Below are positions 1 through 6,148 of a stretch of DNA of 7,709 nucleotides, one piece after another; position 1 is the first letter of the stretch; each line of letters starts with the position of its first letter. Position numbers and translations under genes: made by a program. The notes under the pieces were generated by a model. That model searched no databases and was not told the DNA's origin. It saw only the letters and a list, made by a program, of their open reading frames with translations. This DNA comes from an uncultured Alphaproteobacteria bacterium (GTDB lineage Bacteria > Pseudomonadota > Alphaproteobacteria > RF32 > CAG-239): positions 1 to 7,709 of the forward strand of contig CAMOLN010000035.1 of assembly GCA_946618745.1 (NCBI GenBank). The letters run 5' to 3'.

Positions 1-14
1 ATCTTACCCCTCGA

Positions 15-42
15 AAAAACCGCCTCTGATAAGGCGGTTTTT
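15..42. terminator. Bidirectional intrinsic terminator
   Basis: An 11-bp perfect inverted repeat (AAAAACCGCCT at 15-25, AGGCGGTTTTT at 32-42) encloses a 6-base loop. The arms begin and end in A and T runs, so a U tract follows the hairpin on both strands. It lies 22 bases beyond the stop codon of the minus-strand hydrolase gene and probably ends that transcript. It may also end a plus-strand gene lying left of the window. Bases 1-14 are too short to assign. Confidence 0.85.
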
Positions 43-64
43 CTTTACTACTGTTTTACAACAA

Positions 65-871
65 TTATTCTTCGTCCTCAAAATCATCATCGGCAAAATC
101 ATCTGTTTCATCAGCAAAATCATCCGTGTCATCGTCCAACATATCGTTATTTTCTTCACTTTCCAACAACAACATCTCATTTTCAATTTCGCTTTTTCTA
201 CGACGACCACGCCGCTTGCGAGCCGGACCGCCTTTCTTTAGTGCATCAATAATATAATGTCCCGATATTTTATACAAATCAATCAGGTGATTATTATACA
301 TATGATCCGCACCTTCAATCAAGGCATAATCCACCACCACATTGCGTTGAGTATTCAATCGCTTTACCAAAGTGGTAACACTCGCCGGATTTACAATCTC
401 ATCAATGCTGCCCTGAGTAATCAAACCTGAAGTAGGACACGGAGCTAAAAAAGAAAAATCTTTCTCATTAGCCGGAGGAGAAACTGCTATAAAGTTATTG
501 ATATCCGGACGACGCATCAACAATTGCAAACCTATCCATGCCCCGAACGAATATCCGGCAATCCAACATTGTTTGGCATCCGGATTCATCGCCTGCAACC
601 AATCTAATGCTACCGTAGCATCGGATAATTCACCGATTCCATCTTCAAATTCGCCTTGTGAACGTCCCACACTGCGAAAGTTAAATCGCAAAACCGAAAA
701 ACCCAAACTCTGAAAAACACTAAACAAAGTATAAACCACTTTGTTATTCATTGTTCCTCCGTATTGCGGATGCGGATGCAATATCAACGCAACCGGCGCA
801 TTGGGATTTTCGCCTTGATGATAACGCCCTTCCAATCTTCCGGCGTGTCCGTTAAATAAAACCTCTGTCAT
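65..871 (-). CDS. Alpha/beta hydrolase (COG2945-like) with basic/acidic C-terminal tail
   Basis: Predicted cytoplasmic serine hydrolase of the alpha/beta fold, 268 residues; the substrate is unknown. Numbering from the ATG at 871, the HPHPQYGG segment (about 32-39) is the usual oxyanion-hole region, RFNFRSVGRSQG (about 62-73) is typical of this family, GYSFG places the nucleophile at Ser108, GSIDEIV gives the acid at Asp157, and GADHMY gives His190. I chose ATG 871 over an in-frame TTG at 877 because AGGTGAG (878-884) is 6 bases from the ATG but abuts the TTG. The hydrolase fold ends near residue 212. It is followed by a strongly basic patch (ARKRRGRRRK, about 217-226) and a roughly 35-residue Asp/Glu-rich end with repeated DDFAD units. 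Most family members lack this tail. No signal peptide is seen. The gene is transcribed divergently from cysE. Confidence 0.88.
   Translation of the reverse strand: MTEVLFNGHAGRLEGRYHQGENPNAPVALILHPHPQYGGTMNNKVVYTLFSVFQSLGFSVLRFNFRSVGRSQGEFEDGIGELSDATVALDWLQAMNPDAKQCWIAGYSFGAWIGLQLLMRRPDINNFIAVSPPANEKDFSFLAPCPTSGLITQGSIDEIVNPASVTTLVKRLNTQRNVVVDYALIEGADHMYNNHLIDLYKISGHYIIDALKKGGPARKRRGRRRKSEIENEMLLLESEENNDMLDDDTDDFADETDDFADDDFEDEE
79..124 (-). repeat. Short coding repeat in the acidic tail of the hydrolase
   Basis: The 10-mer CAAAATCATC (plus-strand view; GATGATTTTG in the coding sense) occurs at 79-88, 94-103 and 115-124. It encodes the repeated Asp-Asp-Phe of the tail. The uneven spacing of 15 and 21 bases keeps the reading frame. 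Such repeats can change length by slippage, so tail length may vary between strains. Confidence 0.7.
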
Positions 872-892
872 TAACAACTCACCTAAAACTTA

Positions 893-921
893 TTGCCTTA
901 AGTATTATATTTACTTAAAAT
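893..921 (+). promoter_or_regulatory. Candidate sigma-70-type promoter for cysE
   Basis: TTGCCT (893-898, four of six consensus bases) and TAAAAT (916-921, five of six) are separated by 17 bases. Transcription would start near 928, giving a leader of about 29 bases before the cysE ATG. This is a pattern match only; AT-rich DNA gives chance matches. Confidence 0.5.
904..909 (-). promoter_or_regulatory. Candidate -10 element for the hydrolase gene
   Basis: A perfect TATAAT reads on the minus strand here, 32 bases before the hydrolase ATG. No good -35 hexamer lies 16-18 bases upstream. The element falls inside the spacer of the opposing cysE promoter candidate, so the two promoters would overlap head to head. 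Confidence 0.35.
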
Positions 922-956
922 GATTAAAAATTAACTTCTGAGGAATGTAGCACAAA

Positions 957-1616
957 ATGAAATCAAATTTCAAGATAATTTTGCAAGACGCTCAGGCAAT
1001 TGTTGCTCGAGACCCCGCAACTCACAATTTATTTCAGGCTTTTTTATTTTCCAGTGGTCTGCACGCTATAATTTTCTATCGATTCTCTCACTGGCTTTGG
1101 CAAAAAAAATGGCATATTCTTGCCCGCACTGTTTCTCAATTAACCAGACTGCTTACCGGCATTGAAATTCATCCGGCCGCTCAAATCGGTTTCGGTTTTT
1201 TTATTGACCACGGTATGGGAGTCGTTATCGGTGAAACTTCTCAAATTGGCAACAATGTTACCCTCTACCACGGAGTAACCCTAGGTGGAACTACGGTTTT
1301 TGATGCCAATGGCAAACAAATGAACAAACGCCACCCCACCTTGAAAAACAACATTATTGTCGGTGCCGGAGCTAAAATTCTCGGTCCTGTTACTATTGGC
1401 AACAATGCTAAAATCGGTGCCAACGCGGTAGTTTTACACAATGTTTCTGCCGACCAAACCGTTGTCGGAATACCTGCTCGACCGGTTGATAAAAAAACAT
1501 CAAATCAACCGACATTCACCGCTTATGCGGCGTGTTCAAATGATGTCGATCCGATTGATTGCCGTTTGCAACATCTTGAAAAGGAACTCATTCAACTAAA
1601 AAACAAAATTAAATAA
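957..1616 (+). CDS. cysE: Serine O-acetyltransferase (short CysE/EpsC type)
   Basis: Transfers an acetyl group from acetyl-CoA to L-serine, giving O-acetylserine for cysteine synthesis in the cytoplasm. The 219 residues start with an alpha-helical region (about 1-65) containing HAIIFYRFSHWLW. A left-handed beta-helix of hexapeptide repeats follows (about 68-175). IEIHPAAQIG and FIDHGMGVVIGET carry the expected catalytic His85 with Asp84. Glu70 sits where E. coli CysE has Asp143, a common substitution in the short form. YHGVTLGGT, KRHPTLKNN and the closing VVGIPARPV are family signatures. The last 20 residues (DCRLQHLEKELIQLKNKIK) look like a short coiled coil. The protein is shorter than E. 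coli CysE because the N-terminal domain is reduced. GAGGA at 940-944 is 12 bases from the ATG, a long spacing, but no better in-frame start is visible. Confidence 0.93.
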   Translation: MKSNFKIILQDAQAIVARDPATHNLFQAFLFSSGLHAIIFYRFSHWLWQKKWHILARTVSQLTRLLTGIEIHPAAQIGFGFFIDHGMGVVIGETSQIGNNVTLYHGVTLGGTTVFDANGKQMNKRHPTLKNNIIVGAGAKILGPVTIGNNAKIGANAVVLHNVSADQTVVGIPARPVDKKTSNQPTFTAYAACSNDVDPIDCRLQHLEKELIQLKNKIK

Positions 1617-1663
1617 ATTATAACAATTTTGTAATATTATAACTGCAAATTTTATGTTATAAT
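1617..1663 (+). promoter_or_regulatory. Triple ATTATAAC repeat with a TATAAT -10 candidate
   Basis: ATTATAAC occurs at 1617-1624 and 1636-1643, and its reverse complement GTTATAAT at 1656-1663. The last copy contains TATAAT (1658-1663), a possible -10 for the gene at 1688, though no good -35 is placed 16-18 bases upstream. The second and third copies could form an 8-bp AT hairpin with a 12-base loop. The arrangement could be an operator over a promoter, or chance in AT-rich DNA. There is no convincing terminator between cysE and the next gene. Confidence 0.35.
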
Positions 1664-1687
1664 AAAACCTGAAGGACAGGAGGTGTT

Positions 1688-2242
1688 ATGTTGAAAAAAG
1701 TTTATCTGCTTTATTGCGCATCAGCATTGCTGTATCCGGTTGTAACACAGGCTCAACTACCGGCCAACCCCTGGGCGGCTCAATCTCAACCGACTACGAC
1801 AACTTCGGCATCAGTTTCATCGCAAACAACTACCAGTAATTCCCGTGCTACTAATACTTCCTCAAACCCACAAGTTGCTCCTTCGGGTTGGCGCGGCACG
1901 GGACGATTTTCTCAACTGGGATATACCGGTGAAGTCACTACTTATGACAAAGCGCAAGGTCAGGAAATGTTAGCTCCGGAAGTAAATAACCATAACATGA
2001 ATATCATGATTCAACATTTACGTCGTTTAGGCTATTCGATTCCCGCGAGTTATGATGATGGTTTCAGCAACTTTTTGCAAGATTATACCACCGAATTACG
2101 CAGTGCCTACAGTGGTTTAGGCCAACAAAACAACCCCTTTGACACTATGTTCAACAGCATGATTGATGCTTTTGAACATTTTACCGGACTTGATGTAGGT
2201 AATCTTATGTTTAACAGTATCGATTTAATTCAACAGGACTAA
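1688..2242 (+). CDS. Secreted protein of unknown function with Ser/Thr/Gln linker
   Basis: I do not recognise this 184-residue protein. Residues 1-22 are a Sec signal peptide with a Lys-Lys start, a hydrophobic core and probable cleavage after TQA, so it is likely periplasmic or exported. Residues 31-65 are low-complexity Ser/Thr/Gln/Asn, like a flexible linker. The rest (about 66-184) has a GWRGTGRFSQLGYTGEVTTYD segment, then a probably helical part with repeated Asn, Met and Phe (NNHNMNIMIQHLRRLGY, NPFDTMFNSMIDAFEHF). AGGAGG at 1678-1683 is only 4 bases from the ATG; a TTG at 1691 would have a 7-base spacing and give M-K-K-V, so it is a possible true start. Only 4 bases separate the gene from the next secreted protein, which suggests one operon. 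Confidence 0.8.
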   Translation: MLKKVYLLYCASALLYPVVTQAQLPANPWAAQSQPTTTTSASVSSQTTTSNSRATNTSSNPQVAPSGWRGTGRFSQLGYTGEVTTYDKAQGQEMLAPEVNNHNMNIMIQHLRRLGYSIPASYDDGFSNFLQDYTTELRSAYSGLGQQNNPFDTMFNSMIDAFEHFTGLDVGNLMFNSIDLIQQD

Positions 2243-2246
2243 ACTA

Positions 2247-2759
2247 ATGAAAAAATTAACCTTATTTTTAAGCATTTTTGCCTTTTTACCGACAATATCA
2301 GCCTCAGCGCAGATATTAACCAATTCTCCCAAACCCCAAATTGCTGTACCACCGGCAACTAAAGAAGTTGCCGCCGCTCAAGATGTTTCCTTATCCCCAA
2401 CTGAAGAACAAACAAGCGATAAAGAAGTCAAAATCATCGTTCCGGCCAAACTTAGCAAAGAACAACTAGCCGCCGAAGATGATAAATTACGCGAAAACTT
2501 ACGAGATACCACCAAAAATGATGACCGTAAATCACGCGTTAAATTTTTAGAAGTTAATAATTATGTCGATAAAGTAACTCTGCGACGCAACCTTCAAAAA
2601 CAAGGTATAGGCTTTAAGGAAGCTGAGCAAATTGCCAAACAACTTCCCAAACCGCAAATCAATCCTGACAGCAATAAACAAATGAATGATTATATCTTTG
2701 AACGCGCCGACGTAAAAGAATTTCCTCAAGCTGTTGAAGATGCCGTTGATGATCAATAA
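2247..2759 (+). CDS. Secreted charged protein of unknown function
   Basis: Not recognised. The 170-residue product starts with a clear signal peptide (MKKLTLFLSIFAFLPTISASA, cleavage likely after residue 21). A Pro/Ala/Val-rich stretch (about 27-50) is followed by a highly charged, probably helical body (about 68-160) rich in Lys, Asp, Glu and Arg. No cysteines are present and no catalytic motif is evident. AGGA at 2235-2238 lies 8 bases before the ATG and inside the end of the upstream gene. The stop codon overlaps the start of trmJ, so the unit 1688-3474 is probably co-transcribed and translationally coupled. A role in the envelope with the neighbouring secreted protein is only inference. 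Confidence 0.8.
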   Translation: MKKLTLFLSIFAFLPTISASAQILTNSPKPQIAVPPATKEVAAAQDVSLSPTEEQTSDKEVKIIVPAKLSKEQLAAEDDKLRENLRDTTKNDDRKSRVKFLEVNNYVDKVTLRRNLQKQGIGFKEAEQIAKQLPKPQINPDSNKQMNDYIFERADVKEFPQAVEDAVDDQ

Positions 2760-3474
2760 CCAACCTTGTATTATTTTGGTAGAACCTCAATTAGCTGAAA
2801 ATGTCGGCATGTCTGCCCGTGCCATGAAAAATTGTGCTTTAACTGAAATGCGCTTGGTTAATCCGCGCGAAGACCACCTTTCGGCTAAAGCAATTTCAGC
2901 ATCTTCCAATGCCCAAGAAATATTAGAAAATGCCCGTGTTTTCAACAATCTTCCTGAAGCGGTTGCCGATCTGCAATACGTTTTAGCTACCACTGCACGT
3001 CATCGCGACCAGACCAAAAAAGTTTATAATGCTGATGCGGCGGCCGTTTCTTTATGTGAAAAAATCAAAAACGGCGAAAAATGCGGAATTATCTATGGTC
3101 CCGAGCGAACCGGCTTGCGCAATGAAGATATTGGCTTAAGTGATGCTATCATCAATATTCCTCTCAATCCGCAACATTGTTCTCTCAATTTATCGCAAGC
3201 CGTATTACTGACTTGTTACGAATTCTATAAAACCCAAACTTCTGCTTCGATACCTTTTTTTGAAACCAACCACTCTTCAGTTGCTTCTAAAGAAAAAATT
3301 TTGCTTTTCTGCCAACACTTGGAAAAATTGTCGCAAGACTTTATTATCTTTCGCGACAAGCAAAAAAGAGAAAAATCTTTATTAAACTTGCGTAATATAT
3401 TTACCCGAGCCGAACTCACCGAACAAGAGCTTAACACTCTCTATGGTATTATAAATTACATTGCTAAATCTTAA
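2749..3474 (+). CDS. trmJ: tRNA (cytidine/uridine-32-2'-O)-methyltransferase TrmJ
   Basis: SPOUT-class methyltransferase, expected to methylate the 2'-OH of nucleotide 32 in the tRNA anticodon loop using S-adenosylmethionine, acting as a dimer. The 241 residues contain the family motifs in order: ILVEPQLAENVGMSARAMKN (9-28, with the conserved Asn18 and Arg24), LATTARHRDQ (79-88), IIYGPERTGLRNED (114-127) and CSLNLSQAV (144-152). The last two form the knotted cofactor site. A C-terminal helical extension (about 180-241) is typical of TrmJ. I prefer ATG 2749, with GAAGA about 8 bases upstream, because homology begins almost at once. An in-frame ATG at 2740 and a TTG at 2734 are alternatives. 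With 2749 the gene overlaps the upstream stop by 11 bases, implying translational coupling. The target assignment is by family and was not tested. Confidence 0.9.
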   Translation: MINNQPCIILVEPQLAENVGMSARAMKNCALTEMRLVNPREDHLSAKAISASSNAQEILENARVFNNLPEAVADLQYVLATTARHRDQTKKVYNADAAAVSLCEKIKNGEKCGIIYGPERTGLRNEDIGLSDAIINIPLNPQHCSLNLSQAVLLTCYEFYKTQTSASIPFFETNHSSVASKEKILLFCQHLEKLSQDFIIFRDKQKREKSLLNLRNIFTRAELTEQELNTLYGIINYIAKS

Positions 3475-3983
3475 TATTCGCCGACATTCGCACCGCTATC
3501 CTTAAATTCCACTTTCTTTATCTTGCTCACATCGCGATTATAAATTTTATTGGCATTTTCAAAATCTTGCGAATTCATATCATAAATACCTGTGGCATCA
3601 TAAGCTTGACGCGGAGTAAAAACTTGTCCGTCCGGCATCCTGATTGTTCCGTCTGCATATAAAGTTGCCTTAAAAATGTCCTGATTGTCAAAACGCACTG
3701 CAATATCCGGACAATCATAAAAACCCTCAAGTTGTTTAGCCACAAACACATTGGCTTTTTCTTCCATATAAGCTCTCAACCCCTCACCTTGCAAATAATC
3801 CGAAGGCGACTTTGTTAAAATAATGGCTCTGGCTAACAATTCAAAAGTATGATATTTAGAGGCTTTACAAGCCAATCCCTGACCAGCCACAACCCCCAAA
3901 GCCTTTGCTTCATCCAAATAAGACATTTGCGCCCAAGCACTTCCGCTGTATATCAAAAACAAACCCAACAACCATTTTTTCAT
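3471..3983 (-). CDS. Secreted two-cysteine protein of unknown function
   Basis: Not recognised. The 170 residues begin with a Sec signal peptide (MKKWLLGLFLIYSGSAWA, cleavage after residue 18), so the protein is probably periplasmic. The mature part has exactly two cysteines, Cys39 (GLACKAS) and Cys91 (YDCPDI), well placed to form one disulfide after export. The first half looks helical (about 20-88). The second half contains short strands around ATLYADGTIRMPDGQVFTPRQAYDATGIYD (split 107-135). Minus-strand GAGG lies 10 bases before the ATG, and a good promoter lies upstream. Its stop codon overlaps the trmJ stop on the other strand by 4 bases. Confidence 0.8.
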   Translation of the reverse strand: MKKWLLGLFLIYSGSAWAQMSYLDEAKALGVVAGQGLACKASKYHTFELLARAIILTKSPSDYLQGEGLRAYMEEKANVFVAKQLEGFYDCPDIAVRFDNQDIFKATLYADGTIRMPDGQVFTPRQAYDATGIYDMNSQDFENANKIYNRDVSKIKKVEFKDSGANVGEY

Positions 3984-4008
3984 GACATTTTATCCTCTAT
4001 TGCGCTCT

Positions 4009-4037
4009 ATTATAATAACAAATATCGCAAAAGCCAA
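4009..4037 (-). promoter_or_regulatory. Candidate sigma-70-type promoter for the two-cysteine secreted protein
   Basis: On the minus strand, TTGGCT (4032-4037, four of six consensus bases) and a perfect TATAAT (4009-4014) are separated by 17 bases. The start would be near 4002, giving a leader of about 18 bases that contains the GAGG ribosome-binding site. Confidence 0.6.
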
Positions 4038-4076
4038 CCTTTTAGTTATTTTTTTCATAAAGAAACAAAAAACAAG

Positions 4077-4100
4077 TTGACAATCAATCCGATTTATAAT
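4077..4100 (+). promoter_or_regulatory. Consensus-like hexamers upstream of rpmJ with anomalous spacing
   Basis: A perfect TTGACA (4077-4082) and a perfect TATAAT (4095-4100) precede rpmJ, but only 12 bases separate them, too few for one ordinary sigma-70 promoter. Either TTGACA works with a weaker -10 such as TAGCTT (4100-4105, 17-base spacer), or TATAAT works with a poor -35. A promoter here is very likely because the upstream gene is on the other strand; its exact form is unsure. Confidence 0.5.
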
Positions 4101-4137
4101 AGCTTGCGGTTAAATTTACACATGAGGGGTGAAGAAA

Positions 4138-4263
4138 ATGAAAATATATAGTTCCTTAAAAAGCAAGAAAAACCGCGACAAGGATTGCCAAATTGTTCGT
4201 CGCAAAGGTCGCGTTTACGTAATTAACAAAAAGAATCCTAAGATGAAAGCTCGTCAAGGCTAG
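4138..4263 (+). CDS. rpmJ: 50S ribosomal protein L36
   Basis: A 41-residue, strongly basic protein of the large ribosomal subunit. The sequence [18 protein letters not shown], then [20 protein letters not shown] and RQG, matches the alphaproteobacterial L36 pattern of an SLK start, a VRR-GR-YVINK middle and a KARQG end. It has a single cysteine, so it is the form without the four-ligand zinc site. GAGGGGT (4124-4130) is 7 bases before the ATG. The gene is a single-gene unit with its own promoter region and a strong terminator. As in many bacteria of this class, it stands apart from the main ribosomal protein operons. Confidence 0.95.
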   Translation: MKIYSSLKSKKNRDKDCQIVRRKGRVYVINKKNPKMKARQG

Positions 4264-4284
4264 TTGTTGATTATCCGCTATCTC

Positions 4285-4314
4285 AAACCGCAGTTCCCAA
4301 ACTGCGGTTTTTTT
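4285..4314 (+). terminator. Intrinsic terminator of rpmJ
   Basis: An 11-bp stem (AAACCGCAGTT at 4285-4295, AACTGCGGTTT at 4300-4310) with loop CCCA is followed by a run of seven T (4308-4314). It sits 21 bases after the rpmJ stop. On the other strand the hairpin follows immediately after the regulator gene that ends at 4313, but the U tract there is weak, so it serves mainly rpmJ. Confidence 0.9.
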
Positions 4315-4915
4315 ATACCCTCAACCTGTAACCGCCTTCCGATGTTTCTATAATTTGATCTTTACCATCTTCAACTTTTTGTCTCAGTCGATAAATATGC
4401 GTTTCTACCGTATGTGTAGTTGCATCATCGGCATATTCCCAAACTTCCTTTAGCAAATCTTGTTTTGCAACATAACTTCCGGCATTTTTATACAGATATT
4501 TAATAATTGCCACTTCTTTTTCGGTCAATTTACAAACTTTATTCGTTAATACATCAACAATTTCCTTTTTGCTCGGATAAAGGATATAACTGCCAAATTC
4601 CAAACAACCGCTTTGCGAATTCTCAAACAAGCGATTTGCCGACTTCAATGCATCTAAAAAAGCCATCAAATTAATCGGTTTATTCAACACTTGACCGTCC
4701 GGCAAGGCAAAATCTATCTCCTTACTATTCAAATAAATCAGTGGAATTTTTTTATCTTTCCATTCCTCTGCCACCGCTCCGTTATCATCTATTACCACAA
4801 CATCAGGATAATCACTTTCTTCACCAATCACAAATTCCGGCGCATGATATTTTATCTGACTTACCAAATCATTCTTAAAAACTTCATTCCGTGATAGCAT
4901 CAAAACTTTCGGCAT
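4313..4915 (-). CDS. OmpR-type response regulator with degenerate receiver domain
   Basis: A 200-residue DNA-binding transcription regulator. The C-terminal half (about 104-200) is a clear winged helix of the OmpR/PhoB kind: LTEKEVAIIKYLYKNAG, DLLKEVWEYADDATTHTVETH (split across 153-173, including the recognition helix), IYRLRQKVED, and the closing ETSEGGYRLRV. The N-terminal half (about 1-95) has the length and pattern of a receiver. PDVVVIDD puts Asp43 at the phosphoacceptor position, and LNKPI gives the conserved Lys79-Pro80. The acidic pair after the first strand is missing (MPKVLMLSRN), so ordinary Mg-dependent phosphorylation looks doubtful. No histidine kinase is present in the window. 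The start ATG shares one base with the porin stop codon (TGATG), so translation is probably coupled; GGAG lies 10 bases upstream. Confidence 0.85.
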   Translation of the reverse strand: MPKVLMLSRNEVFKNDLVSQIKYHAPEFVIGEESDYPDVVVIDDNGAVAEEWKDKKIPLIYLNSKEIDFALPDGQVLNKPINLMAFLDALKSANRLFENSQSGCLEFGSYILYPSKKEIVDVLTNKVCKLTEKEVAIIKYLYKNAGSYVAKQDLLKEVWEYADDATTHTVETHIYRLRQKVEDGKDQIIETSEGGYRLRV

Positions 4916-5991
4916 CAGAACTTAACTCCTACCCCAAAAACACCGGCGCAACCTTTATCTTTTTTACCGTTATCACGATATTTCAAACCGGCCGCCGCAA
5001 CATTAACATCAACATATTTATTAATCTGATAAGCATTTGACCAAACAATCACTTCATTTTGATTATCTTTTCCTTTTTGCTTGCTCTTAAAATACGACAA
5101 TGCCGAGCTGAACGGCCCTATCTCATATCCCACGCCGACATTCCATGCATAGCCTTCGCGATATCCGTCAAAATCTTCCGGCAATCTCCGATTCGCTTTT
5201 GACTTGTCATCACCGTCAATATACGTCTTTCGTGCCCCTGCACCGATTGTCCAGTTACCGCGATTCAAACTTTGACTGATGGAAAATTCTTTGTCATTAC
5301 CATGATATTGCCCGTATCCCAGCGAAGTTTTGCTGTTAATATTTCCGATTCTGTGATCGGAATAAATCGCTGTTGCCACTCCGTCTTTATGAGCATAACC
5401 GGCATGTTTATTTTCCAAACCTCTGCGATTATAGCTATCCGGCGTCCAAGACACCCCTAAGGCCGTTCCGTAAACTTCCGGTGTAATATAGTTAATCTTT
5501 GCCGCCACTCCGTCAGTATTGATATCAGTTGTCGGCAGTGTTGCAAAACGTGTCTCTTTTTCATTTCTCTTCCAGTTAGGATTATGCAAAAAATCCGCCA
5601 CATTGCTGTTTGAGCTTAAAATTCCGGCACTCGGCGCCCCGTTATGAAAAAGCGAAGCAACGTTATAAACCTGCCCCACCATCAATTGTCCGTATTCACT
5701 GTCAACAACTCCGTAAACTTCTTCGCCCCAATCACCTTGATTATAGTCTTTCAGTTCTTTATCGATTCCCGCCATAAAATCAGCATGCAACATCACCGAA
5801 TTATTCTCATCAAACTCATAACCGGCAAAAGTATCTATATTTCCTTTACCGACTCCGTGATGATGTTTTTTTACTTCCGAATATCCGTAAGTCCCGCTCA
5901 ATTGCCCTTCCGCACCATAAACCCATTCTCCGGCATTAGCACTCCCCGCCGCCAACACACCCAACAAACTTATTGCCCAAACTGCCTTCAT
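4915..5991 (-). CDS. Outer-membrane porin of the general Gram-negative type
   Basis: Predicted trimeric beta-barrel porin for passive diffusion of small solutes across the outer membrane; specificity is unknown. The 358 residues start with a signal peptide (MKAVWAISLLGVLAAGSANA, cleavage before GEWVYG). Alternating amphipathic strands run through the protein: YGAEGQLSGTYGYSE, NIDTFAGYEFDENNSVMLHA, and VYGVVDSEYGQLMVGQVYN, which resembles the FG-x-x-x-GRQ segment of classical porins. The end, GVFGVGVKF, has the terminal Phe needed for barrel assembly. Acidic and asparagine-rich loops and a HHH cluster (near 43-45) occur in exposed parts. One cysteine near the C-terminus (KGCAGVF) is unusual for porins. 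ATG 5991 is preferred over ATG 5994 because AAGGAGGT ends at 5995, only touching the first ATG. It is the first gene of a two-gene operon with the regulator. Confidence 0.88.
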   Translation of the reverse strand: MKAVWAISLLGVLAAGSANAGEWVYGAEGQLSGTYGYSEVKKHHHGVGKGNIDTFAGYEFDENNSVMLHADFMAGIDKELKDYNQGDWGEEVYGVVDSEYGQLMVGQVYNVASLFHNGAPSAGILSSNSNVADFLHNPNWKRNEKETRFATLPTTDINTDGVAAKINYITPEVYGTALGVSWTPDSYNRRGLENKHAGYAHKDGVATAIYSDHRIGNINSKTSLGYGQYHGNDKEFSISQSLNRGNWTIGAGARKTYIDGDDKSKANRRLPEDFDGYREGYAWNVGVGYEIGPFSSALSYFKSKQKGKDNQNEVIVWSNAYQINKYVDVNVAAAGLKYRDNGKKDKGCAGVFGVGVKF

Positions 5992-5994
5992 CAT

Positions 5995-6002
5995 ACCTCC
6001 TT
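5995..6002 (-). promoter_or_regulatory. Strong Shine-Dalgarno site of the porin gene
   Basis: Minus-strand AAGGAGGT, a nearly perfect match to the anti-SD sequence. It leaves no gap before the first ATG and about 3-4 bases before the second, which decides for the second start. It contrasts with the two genes to the right, which have no SD at all. Confidence 0.8.
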
Positions 6003-6019
6003 ATTATAATAACTCATTC

Positions 6020-6047
6020 AGTTTATTATCATAAAACTTATAGTCAA
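6020..6047 (-). promoter_or_regulatory. Candidate promoter of the porin-regulator operon
   Basis: On the minus strand, TTGACT (6042-6047, five of six consensus bases) and TAAACT (6020-6025, four of six) are 16 bases apart. The start would be near 6013, giving a short leader of about 22 bases before the porin ATG. It faces away from the promoter at 6082-6109. Confidence 0.5.
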
Positions 6048-6081
6048 TATATTTATCCGCTCGTTTCTTTCAACTTTTTTC

Positions 6082-6109
6082 TTGACAAATTTCGTCCAAA
6101 TGATAACAT
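6082..6109 (+). promoter_or_regulatory. Promoter of the first paralogous module
   Basis: A perfect TTGACA (6082-6087), a 16-base spacer, and TAACAT (6104-6109) preceded by TG one base upstream (6101-6102), an extended -10. Transcription would begin near 6116. The same TTGACA plus TAAC-type -10 arrangement precedes the second module at 6861-6889, which supports it beyond simple pattern matching. Confidence 0.7.
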
Positions 6110-6116
6110 AACCCTC

Positions 6117-6145
6117 AAACAGAATTATTAACTTAAAAAAATATT
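6117..6145 (+). promoter_or_regulatory. Conserved SD-less leader element, copy 1
   Basis: This 29-base stretch lies between the predicted transcription start and the ATG at 6149. It matches the leader at 6898-6926 at 24 of 29 positions, with AATTATTAAC identical (6123-6132). No purine-rich SD sequence is present. The leader is A/U-rich and likely unstructured. It may recruit ribosomes through S1 or another route, or bind a regulator. Confidence 0.6.
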
Positions 6146-6148
6146 ATC

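Noticed and set aside
4..210. Second minus-strand frame of 68 codons within the hydrolase tail
   Set aside because: It is an alternative frame through the GAT/GAA-rich acidic repeat, starts inside the hydrolase gene and runs through the terminator.
3849..4151. Plus-strand open frame of 100 codons running into the rpmJ start
   Set aside because: It overlaps the signal peptide of the minus-strand secreted protein and the rpmJ promoter region and resembles no protein; rpmJ explains the real coding signal here.
5644..6009. Open frame of 121 codons on the plus strand opposite the porin start
   Set aside because: It is antisense to the signal peptide and first strands of a convincing porin, has no ribosome-binding site, and has a composition expected of a shadow frame.
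6117..6148. Bacteroidetes-type SD-less initiation region
   Set aside because: The TTGACA/TAAC promoters are not of the Bacteroidetes -33/-7 kind, and neighbouring genes use strong SD sites, so a whole-genome Bacteroidetes system does not fit.
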